A DNA stretch of 64,000 nucleotides from JAALLB01 sp017643495 (lineage in GTDB: Bacteria > Pseudomonadota > Alphaproteobacteria > Rhizobiales > Rhizobiaceae), in the NCBI GenBank assembly GCA_965216105.1, contig OZ244147.1:2108001-2172000 (forward strand), given 5' to 3'. Below, in pieces: positions 15,702 through 25,095 of the stretch. The notes beneath the pieces were generated by a model. It had not been told where the DNA came from, ran no database searches, and worked only from the letters and a program-made list of their open reading frames with translations. The position numbers were made by a program, and so were the translations under genes. Position 1 is the stretch's first letter. Each line of letters starts with the position of its first letter.

Positions 15702-18326
15702 ATGAGCCACAGCGTTGTCATCGTCGAATCGCCTGCCAAGGCCAAGACCATCAATAAATACCTCGGCAAGGATTATACTGTCATGGCTTCCTACGGCCAT
15801 GTCCGGGACTTGCCGCCAAAAGACGGTTCCGTCCTGCCCGATGAGGACTTTGCCATGTCCTGGGCAGTTGACAGCAAATCAAGGACGCGGCTGAACGAAA
15901 TTACAAAAGCCGTCAAACAGGCCGACAAGCTCATACTCGCAACCGACCCCGACCGGGAAGGAGAAGCGATTTCCTGGCACGTGCTCCAGGTACTCAACGA
16001 CAAGAAAGCCATCAAGGACAAAACGGTGGAGCGGGTTGTTTTCAACGCGATCACCAAACAGTCCGTGCTGGAAGCGATGCAGAACCCGCGGGAAATCGAC
16101 CAGCCCCTGGTCCAGGCATATCTTGCCCGCCGTGCCCTTGACTATCTGGTTGGTTTCACGCTCTCGCCGGTCCTGTGGCGCAAGCTTCCCGGAGCGCGCT
16201 CAGCCGGGCGTGTGCAATCTGTTGCCTTGCGGCTGATCTGCGAACGTGAACTTGAAATCGAGCGATTCAAGCCTGTTGAATACTGGTCCATCCTCGCATC
16301 TCTCAAGAATACGGCAGGTCAGGCATTCGAGGCGCGCATTTCGGAATTCGAGGGCGAGAAGCTGCAACGTCAGGATATTCCCGACGAAAAACGGGCAATG
16401 GAAATAAAGTCCATGCTCGAGGCAGCTTCCCTCAGCGTCGAAAAGATCGAGTCGAAACCGGTCAAGCGCAACCCTTATGCCCCTTTCACAACCTCAACCA
16501 TGCAGATGGATGCCAGCAGGCGGCTGGGCTTTTCTGCAAAGCAGACAATGCAGGTTGCGCAACGCCTGTATGAAGGTATCGACATTGGCGGGGAAACTGT
16601 CGGTCTCATTACATACATGCGTACTGACGGCGTTCAGATTGCGCCGGAAGCGATTGAGCCAATCCGCCAGCAAATCACTTCGCGTTTCAGCGCACGCCAT
16701 GTGCCGGAAAAACCACGCCTGTACAGCAGCAAGGCCAAAAACGCTCAGGAAGCGCACGAAGCGATCCGGCCAACCGACATCTCGCGGCATCCATCCGAAG
16801 TTGCCAAGTTTCTCGACAAGGACCAGCAACGGCTTTACGACCTGATCTGGAAACGAACCATGGCAAGCCAGATGGCATCCGCCGAGGTTGAGCGCACCAG
16901 CGTCGACATTCTGGCACAGGCCGACGGCAAGACTGCGCGCCTGCGAGCAAACGGTTCTGTTATCCGGTTTGACGGTTTTCTGGCTGCCTATGACGAAGCC
17001 AAATCGAGCGATGACAAGGACGAGGATGAGTCAAAACTGCTTCCGGCCATGAAGGAAAGCGAAGCAGTCTCTCGCGAAAAAATAGAAGCAAACCAGCACT
17101 TTACCGAGCCACCACCCCGGTATTCGGAAGCTTCCCTAATCCGGAAGATGGAAGACCTCGGCATTGGCAGGCCGTCCACTTATGCTTCCATTCTCTCCAC
17201 CCTGCAGGACCGCGATTATGTAACCCTAGAAAAACGCCGTTTTACGCCTGCCTCAAAAGGCCGGGTGGTGACGAGTTTTCTCGAGAGCTATTTCAACCGG
17301 TATGTGGAATACGACTTTACAGCAGACCTGGAAGAGCAGCTTGACCAGATTTCGGACGGCAAACTGGGCTGGAAGGATGTCTTGCGTGATTTCTGGAAAC
17401 AATTCTCTGCCAGCGTTGGAGAAACGAAGGACCTGCGGGTTTCCGAAGTCCTCGACAAACTGAATGAAGAACTCGCTCCATTGGCTTTCCCGCCACGTGA
17501 AGACGGGTCTGATCCCCGGATTTGCCCGAATTGCAGCAAAGGCCAGTTGAGTTTGAAAGTGGGCAAGTTTGGTGCCTTTGTCGGATGTTCAAACTATCCC
17601 GATTGCGGCTATACCCGCCAGCTTGGCCAAAGCGAGGCTGAAGCTGCTGCCGAGGCCGCCAATGACGGACCCAAGCTGCTTGGCCAGTATCCCGAGACAG
17701 GTGAAGACATTACATTGCGTTCAGGTCGTTTCGGCCCCTATATCCAGCGCGGTGAAGGCAAGGCCAAGGAAGTGAAACGGGCCGGAATTCCGAAAGGCTG
17801 GAACGCACAGGAAATCGATTACGAGAAGGCCCTGCAATTGCTGGCCCTGCCCCGCGAAGTCGGCCCTCACCCGGAAACAGGCGAGATGATCAGTGCCGGT
17901 CTCGGGCGATATGGTCCTTTCGTACTTCATCAGGGTCTTTATGCGAATCTGGAAAGCCCTGAGGACGTCTTCACGATTGGCCTGAACCATGCCGTAACAT
18001 TGCTGGCGGAAAAAGCTGCCAAAGGTGGCGGGCGCGGACGGGGTGCGGCTGCGCTCAAGGAGCTTGGTGAACATCCCGATGCGGGTGGCAAGATTACCGT
18101 CAAAGATGGCCGCTACGGGCCTTATGTCAATCACGGCAAGGTCAATGCAACGCTGCCCAAGGACAAGGACCCGCAATCGGTGACCCTTGAAGAAGCGCTT
18201 GCATTGTTGGAGGCCAAGGCTGGCAAGGCACCAAAGAAGAAGGCAGCAGCAAAAAAGAAAGCCCCTGCCAAGAAAACTGCGGCCAAAAAAACAACAGCCA
18301 AGAAGACGACGAAAACGGACGGATAG
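15702..18326 (+). CDS. topA: DNA topoisomerase I (type IA)
   Basis: An 874-residue enzyme relaxing negative supercoils. The TOPRIM domain begins HSVVIVESPAKAKTINKYLG and contains ATDPDREGEA; the catalytic tyrosine is Tyr305 in GLITYMRTDG. A C4 zinc ribbon starts at residue 608 (CPNCSKG and then GCSNYPDCG). It is followed by three topoisomerase C-terminal repeats of the form GRFGPYI / GRYGPFV / GRYGPYV. The tail, about the last 45 residues, is almost only Lys, Ala, Pro and Thr, a nucleic-acid-binding extension common in alphaproteobacterial TopA. ATG 15702 was chosen over a TTG 39 bp upstream. rnr starts 3 bp after the stop. Confidence 0.97.
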   Translation: MSHSVVIVESPAKAKTINKYLGKDYTVMASYGHVRDLPPKDGSVLPDEDFAMSWAVDSKSRTRLNEITKAVKQADKLILATDPDREGEAISWHVLQVLNDKKAIKDKTVERVVFNAITKQSVLEAMQNPREIDQPLVQAYLARRALDYLVGFTLSPVLWRKLPGARSAGRVQSVALRLICERELEIERFKPVEYWSILASLKNTAGQAFEARISEFEGEKLQRQDIPDEKRAMEIKSMLEAASLSVEKIESKPVKRNPYAPFTTSTMQMDASRRLGFSAKQTMQVAQRLYEGIDIGGETVGLITYMRTDGVQIAPEAIEPIRQQITSRFSARHVPEKPRLYSSKAKNAQEAHEAIRPTDISRHPSEVAKFLDKDQQRLYDLIWKRTMASQMASAEVERTSVDILAQADGKTARLRANGSVIRFDGFLAAYDEAKSSDDKDEDESKLLPAMKESEAVSREKIEANQHFTEPPPRYSEASLIRKMEDLGIGRPSTYASILSTLQDRDYVTLEKRRFTPASKGRVVTSFLESYFNRYVEYDFTADLEEQLDQISDGKLGWKDVLRDFWKQFSASVGETKDLRVSEVLDKLNEELAPLAFPPREDGSDPRICPNCSKGQLSLKVGKFGAFVGCSNYPDCGYTRQLGQSEAEAAAEAANDGPKLLGQYPETGEDITLRSGRFGPYIQRGEGKAKEVKRAGIPKGWNAQEIDYEKALQLLALPREVGPHPETGEMISAGLGRYGPFVLHQGLYANLESPEDVFTIGLNHAVTLLAEKAAKGGGRGRGAAALKELGEHPDAGGKITVKDGRYGPYVNHGKVNATLPKDKDPQSVTLEEALALLEAKAGKAPKKKAAAKKKAPAKKTAAKKTTAKKTTKTDG

Positions 18327-18329
18327 GAT

Positions 18330-20630
18330 TTGGCAAAAAAGCTACCTCCCAAAAAGGCGAAGGCGCGAGCCAGAAAACGCGCCGCAGCCAAAACTCCGAG
18401 CCGGGAACAAATCCTCAAATTTCTGAGTGACAACCCGCAGCGAACCTCAAAACGGGATATTTCCAAGGCATTCGGCATCAAGGGAGCCGACAAGATCCAT
18501 CTCAAGGCACTTCTGAACGAACTGGTTGATGAAGGATTGATCGAAAAACGCGGCAAAAGACTGGCAGAACCGGGTGCCCTGCCCCCGGTCACAGTGATTG
18601 ATGTGGTTGCCAGGGACCGGGATGGCGGTTTGCTGGCCAAACCGGCAACATGGAACGAGGATGAGCACGGCAAGCCGCCCGTAATCGAGTTGTCCGTTCG
18701 CAATCGTGACAAGGGCCAGACCCCCGGCATTGGCAATCGTGTGCTTGCCAAGGTTTTTCGTGACGGCACTTCAAACCGCTATACTGCGCGCGCCATCAAG
18801 ATTATTCCGAAAACAGATAACGAGGTTCTGGGTATCCTGCGAATCCGGGAGAACTCCATTCGGCTTGAACCGGCTGTCCGCCGGCAGCCAGAACTTGAAA
18901 TTCCGCCTGATCTTGTTGGTGAAGCAAAAGACGGAGACCTGGTCACGGCTGAAACCATTCGTTCAACCAGGCACGGGCTGAAACGGGGACGAATTACCGG
19001 CGTTGTCGGGGCATATCGCACGGAAAAGGCGGCTTCGACGATTGCCATACATGCCAATGAAATACCGCACGTGTTTCCCGAAGCGGTAGTCCGGGAAGCC
19101 GAGAAAGTGTCGCCGGTAAAACAGGGCAAGCGGGAGGATTGGAGAAGCCTGCCACTGATCACCATAGACCCGGCAGATGCGAAGGATCATGACGATGCGA
19201 TTTTCGCAGAACCGGACCCCGATACGCCCGGTGGTGTTGTCTGTTATGTGGCGATTGCCGATGTTTCTGCCTATGTAAAACCCGGTTCTCCCATGGATCG
19301 CGAGGCATTGTTGCGCGGCAACTCTGTTTATTTTCCTGACCGCGTCGTACCGATGCTTCCCGAGAAGATTTCCAACAACCTTTGCTCCCTGCGGGAAATG
19401 GAAGAACGCCCGGCGCTTGCCGTTCGCATGGTTTTCGATGCACAGGGTCACAAGACGTCACACAGCTTTCATCGCGTATTGATGAAAAACCACGCCAATC
19501 TGGCCTATCCCAGGGTTCAGGCTGCCGTAGACGGCAATCCGGATGACAAGACAGGTCCGTTGATGGAAACAGTTCTGGAACCGTTATACGAAGGCTTCAG
19601 GGTAATGATGCGGGGCCGGAACCGCAGACAACCGCTCGAACTTGACCTGCCCGAGCGCAAAATCCTGCTCAATGAAGACGGCACGGTGAAGGATGTGAAA
19701 GTTCCCGAACGGCTTGATGCCCACAAGCTGGTTGAGGAATTCATGATCCAGGCAAATGTCTGCGCTGCCGAAACACTGGAGCGGCGCAAGCAACCGTTGA
19801 TTTACCGGGTTCATGAACCCCCTTCTCTCGACAAGATGGAGAAGTTGGGGGAATTTCTGAAAACCCTCGACATTGCCCTGGCAAAGCCCGGCCACCTGAA
19901 AGCCATGCATTTCAACGATATCCTGAACAGGGTCAAGGATACCGACAATGAGGAACTGGTGAACCAGGTTATTCTGCGATCCCAGAGCCAGGCGGTATAC
20001 GCTGCGGAAAACCAGGGACATTTCGGCCTGCAACTGGCCCGTTACGCCCACTTCACTTCGCCTATCCGCCGCTATGCAGACCTGATTGTTCACAGGGCGC
20101 TGGTTGGTGCACTCGGACTTGGCGAAGGTGCAATCACCCGCGAGGAAGAATCCCGCCTGGATGAAATAGCTGCGGACATTTCCCTTACCGAGCGCAGGGC
20201 GATGCAGGCAGAACGGGAAACCATTGACCGACTCATCGCAGGGTTCCTGGCCGAAAAGATCGGGGCGACCTTTACCGGACGCATCAACGGCGTCACAAAA
20301 GCAGGACTTTTTGTCACGCTGGATGATACCGGAGCTGATGGTTTCATCCCCATTTCCATGCTCGGAAATGACTATTATGTGTTCGATGAAACCTTGCACG
20401 CAGTCATTGGCGACAATTCCGGTGAACAATTCCAGATGGGCATGCAAGTGGAAGTCAAGCTTGTCGAGGCGGCTCCGGTGGCTGGCGCACTGCGTTTTGA
20501 AATGGTAAGCGATGGCGTCACGGTTTCGGGGCTGAAAAGATCCCGAAACAGCAACAAGCGCGGTCCCGAGGGGCGGCGCGGCGGATATCGGGGCCGTTCA
20601 GCGGGTTCCCGGCGCAAAAAGGGCAGATAG
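18330..20630 (+). CDS. rnr: Ribonuclease R
   Basis: A 766-residue 3'-to-5' exoribonuclease of the RNB family. Domains in order: basic N-terminus and winged helix (about 1-75), cold-shock domains, RNB catalytic domain with IDPADAKDHDDAIF (first acidic residue Asp280), S1 domain (about 635-720), and a basic C-terminal tail rich in Arg and Gly. Translation starts at TTG 18330, 3 bp after the topA stop, so the two genes are probably coupled. RNase R degrades structured RNA and takes part in rRNA and tmRNA quality control. Full length. Confidence 0.95.
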   Translation: MAKKLPPKKAKARARKRAAAKTPSREQILKFLSDNPQRTSKRDISKAFGIKGADKIHLKALLNELVDEGLIEKRGKRLAEPGALPPVTVIDVVARDRDGGLLAKPATWNEDEHGKPPVIELSVRNRDKGQTPGIGNRVLAKVFRDGTSNRYTARAIKIIPKTDNEVLGILRIRENSIRLEPAVRRQPELEIPPDLVGEAKDGDLVTAETIRSTRHGLKRGRITGVVGAYRTEKAASTIAIHANEIPHVFPEAVVREAEKVSPVKQGKREDWRSLPLITIDPADAKDHDDAIFAEPDPDTPGGVVCYVAIADVSAYVKPGSPMDREALLRGNSVYFPDRVVPMLPEKISNNLCSLREMEERPALAVRMVFDAQGHKTSHSFHRVLMKNHANLAYPRVQAAVDGNPDDKTGPLMETVLEPLYEGFRVMMRGRNRRQPLELDLPERKILLNEDGTVKDVKVPERLDAHKLVEEFMIQANVCAAETLERRKQPLIYRVHEPPSLDKMEKLGEFLKTLDIALAKPGHLKAMHFNDILNRVKDTDNEELVNQVILRSQSQAVYAAENQGHFGLQLARYAHFTSPIRRYADLIVHRALVGALGLGEGAITREEESRLDEIAADISLTERRAMQAERETIDRLIAGFLAEKIGATFTGRINGVTKAGLFVTLDDTGADGFIPISMLGNDYYVFDETLHAVIGDNSGEQFQMGMQVEVKLVEAAPVAGALRFEMVSDGVTVSGLKRSRNSNKRGPEGRRGGYRGRSAGSRRKKGR

Positions 20631-20639
20631 AAACAGACC

Positions 20640-21059
20640 ATGACGATTGAGCATTACGAAAACACACCGGTCGCCGATACACTGGAAGCACGAAACCTTG
20701 CATCCGCCATGACACGGGGCGCCCGCTCACTATGCCCGGCATGCGGAGAAGCTCCCCTCTTTGAAAGCGGCCTGCAGGTCAACAGCCAATGCGGGCATTG
20801 TGATGAAGAACTGCTCCATCATCGTGCGGATGATTTCCCTGCCTATCTAAACATTTTCATTGTCGGCCATGTTGTGGTTGCCGCAATGATGATTGCCTAT
20901 CAGTGGCAGCTCATGAACATGTGGGCCCTGATGGTTGTGACGATCGTTGCTTCAATCCTCATTTCGGTTCTTGCAATGCGGCCACTCAAGGGCATGGTTG
21001 TTGGCGCCCAATGGGCACTGCGCATGCACGGGTTTGGCGGGCATGACGAACAAGACTGA
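20640..21059 (+). CDS. DUF983 family membrane protein
   Basis: A 139-residue protein. Near residues 32-60 two CxxC pairs (LCPACGEAPLF and QCGHCDEELL) form a probable zinc ribbon. Two membrane helices follow (about 68-90 and 94-112), then a conserved K-G and W-A-L-R-M-H ending. This is the DUF983 layout. The gene lies 9 bp after rnr and its 3' end overlaps the NUDIX gene by 17 bp. The biochemical role is unknown. Confidence 0.9.
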   Translation: MTIEHYENTPVADTLEARNLASAMTRGARSLCPACGEAPLFESGLQVNSQCGHCDEELLHHRADDFPAYLNIFIVGHVVVAAMMIAYQWQLMNMWALMVVTIVASILISVLAMRPLKGMVVGAQWALRMHGFGGHDEQD

Positions 21060-21849
21060 CGACAACGGCAAGGATACCGGACTGGTTTCGGAGATCGACC
21101 GCGTACAGGAAATGATCAATTCTCCACAAATGCGGGACATGCGGGATCGTGTTCGCAAAAAAGGAGATTATATCCGTCCGAAAAATGCGGCGACCATGAT
21201 CCTGATCGACGGCTCGGGCAGCAAGCTTCGTGTGCTGATGGGGCGGCGGAACAAAAACCTCAAGTTCATGCCCGGAGCACTGGTTTTTCCAGGTGGCTCC
21301 GTCGACCGGCATGACGGTTCGGTCAAGTCTTGTGACGAGTTGAACGTTATTACCCAAAGCAGGCTGCTTGATGCAATGCGTGGCCGGCCTACCAAACGGG
21401 GCGCGCGGGCGCTTGCCATGGCAGCAATCCGCGAAGTTGCAGAGGAAAGCGGTCTGTTGATCGGAAAACCGGGGAACTTCTCCTCGGACCATGAGGACTG
21501 GGCAGATTTCAACGAACGACAAATCGTGCCGTCCATGGCAGGCATGAGACTGTTTGCCCGCGCCATCACCCCACCCGGCATGCCGCGACGTTTCGATACA
21601 TGGTTCTTTCTCGCCCGCTCACATGATGTGGGCTTTACCCCGGAAGGCGGTTTTGACCCTGACGGTGAACTGGAAGACCTGCAATGGATTACGCCACAGG
21701 CCGCCATTCTGGAGAACACGCGAGAGATCACCCGTGTCATGCTTGTTGAACTGATCAATCGGCTGCGGCAGGACCCTGATCTGAGTGAAAGTTTTCCCGC
21801 CCCCTACTACCACACGATAGGCAGCCATTTTCACAAGAAGCTGATATAA
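21043..21849 (+). CDS. NUDIX hydrolase
   Basis: A 268-residue protein from ATG 21043. The NUDIX core is clear: KFMPGALVFPGGSVDRHDGS and AAIREVAEESGLLIG match the R-E-U-x-E-E-x-G-U half of the NUDIX box, although the glycine-to-glutamate spacing before it is not canonical. The length and the PGG region resemble the NUDT19-like or CoA-pyrophosphatase-related branch. The likely reaction is hydrolysis of a nucleoside-diphosphate-linked substrate; which one cannot be told. It is coupled to the DUF983 gene upstream and ends 3 bp before the MFS gene. Confidence 0.88.
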   Translation: MTNKTDDNGKDTGLVSEIDRVQEMINSPQMRDMRDRVRKKGDYIRPKNAATMILIDGSGSKLRVLMGRRNKNLKFMPGALVFPGGSVDRHDGSVKSCDELNVITQSRLLDAMRGRPTKRGARALAMAAIREVAEESGLLIGKPGNFSSDHEDWADFNERQIVPSMAGMRLFARAITPPGMPRRFDTWFFLARSHDVGFTPEGGFDPDGELEDLQWITPQAAILENTREITRVMLVELINRLRQDPDLSESFPAPYYHTIGSHFHKKLI

Positions 21850-21852
21850 GCC

Positions 21853-23043
21853 ATGTCTGCACTGGTAACGACCCAGATCCGCAAACTGTTTGCGGGAAGT
21901 GACGCCCTTGCGGTTTCGGCTGCAATTGCCAGTGTTTCGGTTGTCGGTACCGGCCTTGGCCTTTCCGGCCCCCTGCTCAGCCTGCTGATGGAAGCAAAAG
22001 GGGTTTCCTCGACGCTCAATGGCGCCAATACAGCGATGGCCGGTGTTGCGGCCCTGACGATTGTTCCCTTCACAACGGCAATTGCCAGAAAACTAGGCGT
22101 GGTCAACGCGTTGCTGATCAACATCCTGCTGGCTACCGCCTTGTTTCTGTTGTTTTACATAACGGAGCCACTGCCGGCCTGGTTCATTCTCCGGTTTTTC
22201 TTCAGTTGCAACCTGGCAATGATTTTCGTTCTCAGTGAATTCTGGATCAATTCCGCAGCAGCGACGAACAACAGGGGCATGATACTCGGCATTTACGCCA
22301 CCACACTCAGCATCGGGTTTGCTATCGGTCCGGCAATCGTTTCCGCCGTGGGCATCCACGGGTTCACACCGTTTGCCATTGGGGCTGGCCTGCTTGCGGC
22401 TGCCAGCATACCGGCCTGGATTGCGCGACACCGTGGCCCCGTGATGGAGAAGGAAGGGAAAACGCCTTCCATCCTTCCCTACCTGCTGATGGTGCCGCTT
22501 GCCACGGGGGCCGCCTTCGTTTTCGGGGCAGTTGAGCAAACCCAGCTTGCCCTGCTGCCGGTTTTCGGCACACGTTCCGGTTTTGATACAACCGGCGCTG
22601 CCCTGTTGCTGACAGTCTTGAGCTGTGGACATGTTCTGTTCCAGATTCCGCTGGGTATGTGGAGCGACAGGATCAGCGACCGCAGGATCATCCTGTTGAT
22701 CTGCACGATCGTCGGTATTGCAGGTTCCATCCTTCTGCCGCTTGTCGTCGGCACAACATGGCTGCTGTACCTGATTGTATTCCTTTGGGGGGGAACCGTT
22801 GGCGGCCTTTACACGGTCGGCCTTGCCCATCTGGGATCACGTCTTTCAGGCTCCGACCTTGCGCAGGCAAATGCCGCATTCATCCTGTGCTACGCGCTTG
22901 GAATGTTTGTCGGCCCTCAACTTACCGGCCTGCTGATGGATGGTTTGGGGCCCGCCGGTTTTGGCATTTCAGTCCTGGTTTTCTTTGTGCTTTATCTTGT
23001 TTTGTATCTGTCGCGCCTCAAAGCCCACCAGGATGCATCTTAA
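21853..23043 (+). CDS. MFS transporter (YcaD-like)
   Basis: A 396-residue carrier with about 12 hydrophobic helices and the typical MFS loop (FQIPLGMWSDRISDRRIILL between helices 8 and 9). FVLSEFWINSAAATNNRGMI in the first half is reminiscent of the YcaD group. Substrate unknown. It starts 3 bp after the NUDIX gene, so it belongs to the same transcription unit. In rhizobia I recall an MFS gene at this place between the NUDIX gene and pleD, so it may be part of the old gene order. Confidence 0.88.
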   Translation: MSALVTTQIRKLFAGSDALAVSAAIASVSVVGTGLGLSGPLLSLLMEAKGVSSTLNGANTAMAGVAALTIVPFTTAIARKLGVVNALLINILLATALFLLFYITEPLPAWFILRFFFSCNLAMIFVLSEFWINSAAATNNRGMILGIYATTLSIGFAIGPAIVSAVGIHGFTPFAIGAGLLAAASIPAWIARHRGPVMEKEGKTPSILPYLLMVPLATGAAFVFGAVEQTQLALLPVFGTRSGFDTTGAALLLTVLSCGHVLFQIPLGMWSDRISDRRIILLICTIVGIAGSILLPLVVGTTWLLYLIVFLWGGTVGGLYTVGLAHLGSRLSGSDLAQANAAFILCYALGMFVGPQLTGLLMDGLGPAGFGISVLVFFVLYLVLYLSRLKAHQDAS

Positions 23044-23133
23044 CCGGGGCGCAGTGTCGATTTTGTCCATAAATGCTTTGCATTCAACAGCTTCCGGGAA
23101 TAGCCTTGATGGCGATACTGGAGCCCTTACTTG

Positions 23134-25059
23134 ATGCAATACCACCTGAACGGTTACCGGCCGGGAGATCCTGCCATAGCGGAGCCGGCCGAGACCTATT
23201 CACCGGAAAAGACAGGAATACTGCCTGCCGAAACCGACATACTGATTGTCGGGTGTGGCCCTGCAGGTCTGACGCTTGCCGCACAGCTTTCTGCATTTGA
23301 CGATATCCGCACCACAATCGTTGAACAGAAACAGGGCCGGTTGATGGTTGGCCAGGCAGACGGAATTGCCTGCCGGACCGTTGAAATGTTTGAAGCGTTC
23401 GGATTCGCAGAGAAAGTTCTGAAGGAAGCCTATTGGGTCAATGAAACCGTTTTCTGGCGACCGGACAGTGACACACCTGAAAACATTGTTCGCGGTGACC
23501 GTATCCAGGATACCGAAGACGGGCTGTCGGAATTCCCCCATGTGATTCTCAACCAGGCACGGGTTCATGATTTCTATCTGGACGTGATGGAGAATGCCCC
23601 TTCCCGGCTTGTTCCGGTCTATGACCACAAGCTCGTTGACCTCAAGACCGACCCGGATGCGGACTTGCCGGTAAAGGCTGTTTTCGAACAGACCGACAAG
23701 GACGGCAACACGCAGCAACATACGGTCTCTGCACGGTATATCGCCGGATGTGACGGCGCACGAAGCAGTGTGAGAAAACTGCTCGGGGAAGCGCTTGTTG
23801 GCGATTCTGCCAACAAGGCCTGGGGTGTCATGGATGTGCTGGCCGTTACCGATTTTCCGGATATCCGGTTGAAAACCGTGATCCGGTCGTCGAAGGAAGG
23901 CAGCATACTCATCATCCCCCGCGAAGGCGGGTACATGGTCCGCTTCTATATCGAACTGGACAAGCTGAACAAGGATGAGCGGGTTTCGCATCGCAACATT
24001 ACGGCAGACGACCTGATCGCTGCTGCCCAACGCATCCTTCACCCTTATTCCCTTGATGTGAAAGAGGTTGCCTGGTGGTCAGTATACGAGATCGGGCAAA
24101 GGCTCTGTGAACGGTTCGACAACCGCTCTGAGACCGGCAATGACGAATTCCAAGCCAGTGCGTTCATTGCCGGTGATTCCTGTCACACACACAGTCCCAA
24201 GGCCGGACAGGGCATGAATGTATCGATGGGTGATGCATTCAACCTCGGCTGGAAACTTGCTGCTGTGCTGCGAGGCCAGGCAGGATCCGAACTGCTTGCC
24301 ACCTATTCGGCTGAACGCCAAACAGTGGCGCAGGAACTGATTGATTTCGACCGGGAATTCGCCCGCATGTTCGCGACACAGGATGATGGCAGCAACGAAA
24401 CGTCCGGCGAAACTGTCGACCCTGGAAAATTCCAGGAATATTTTGTGAAGCATGGCCGCTTCACTGCCGGTACGGCAATCCGTTACTACCCTTCGCTTAT
24501 TACTCAGGATGCAGGGCATCAGGAACTGGCCACCGGATTTCCGGTCGGCATGCGGTTTCATTCAGCGCCGGCCATCTGCCTTGGTGATGCAAAGCCCGTT
24601 CACCTTGGACATCAGGTGAAGGCAGACGGGCGCTGGAGAGTTTTTGCATTTGCTGATCGTGCATCTCCGCAGGATCCCCAGTCACGTCTGGCAAAATTAT
24701 GCAGTTTCCTGGCTGAATCCGCTCAATCGCCGGTCCTGAAATATACGCCAAAAGAAACCGATATTGATTCCGTGATAGATGTGCGTGTTGTCTTCCAGCA
24801 ACCCCATCGTGAACTGGCAATCGGGGCCATGCCCACCTTCCTGCTGCCACGAAAAGGAAAGTACGAACTGGTTGATTATGAGAAAATGTTCTGCCCCGAC
24901 CCTGTTCGCGGCGATGTTTTTTCCATGCGGGGCATCAACAGGGATGAAGGCTGTATCGTTGTTGTAAGGCCCGACCAGTATGTCGCAAGCATACTGCCCC
25001 TCGACAGTCATGATGCTTTGACCGATTTTTTTGACCGCTTCATGCTTTTGCCCGAATAA
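23134..25059 (+). CDS. mobA: FAD-dependent aromatic monooxygenase, 3-hydroxybenzoate 4-monooxygenase-like
   Basis: A 641-residue flavoprotein hydroxylase. The dinucleotide motif is LIVGCGPAGLTLAAQL (about residues 35-50), the DG motif YIAGCDGARSSVRK, and the second FAD motif GDSCHTHSPKAGQGMN. The last 150 residues are the thioredoxin-like domain of phenol-hydroxylase-type enzymes. Stretches such as IACRTVEMFEAFGFAEKVLK and DGLSEFPHVILNQARVHDFY strongly recall Comamonas MobA, which converts 3-hydroxybenzoate to protocatechuate. No ring-cleavage gene is in the window. Substrate is therefore inferred from memory of the family. The name mobA here is not the molybdenum-cofactor gene. Confidence 0.83.
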   Translation: MQYHLNGYRPGDPAIAEPAETYSPEKTGILPAETDILIVGCGPAGLTLAAQLSAFDDIRTTIVEQKQGRLMVGQADGIACRTVEMFEAFGFAEKVLKEAYWVNETVFWRPDSDTPENIVRGDRIQDTEDGLSEFPHVILNQARVHDFYLDVMENAPSRLVPVYDHKLVDLKTDPDADLPVKAVFEQTDKDGNTQQHTVSARYIAGCDGARSSVRKLLGEALVGDSANKAWGVMDVLAVTDFPDIRLKTVIRSSKEGSILIIPREGGYMVRFYIELDKLNKDERVSHRNITADDLIAAAQRILHPYSLDVKEVAWWSVYEIGQRLCERFDNRSETGNDEFQASAFIAGDSCHTHSPKAGQGMNVSMGDAFNLGWKLAAVLRGQAGSELLATYSAERQTVAQELIDFDREFARMFATQDDGSNETSGETVDPGKFQEYFVKHGRFTAGTAIRYYPSLITQDAGHQELATGFPVGMRFHSAPAICLGDAKPVHLGHQVKADGRWRVFAFADRASPQDPQSRLAKLCSFLAESAQSPVLKYTPKETDIDSVIDVRVVFQQPHRELAIGAMPTFLLPRKGKYELVDYEKMFCPDPVRGDVFSMRGINRDEGCIVVVRPDQYVASILPLDSHDALTDFFDRFMLLPE

Positions 25060-25095
25060 CCGGTCACCACTTCCTTTTCATTTCGGAACGCGTAG

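Noticed and set aside
19584..20447. Minus-strand frame of 287 codons inside rnr
   Set aside because: Antisense to the RNase R catalytic and S1 domains; composition is typical of a shadow frame.
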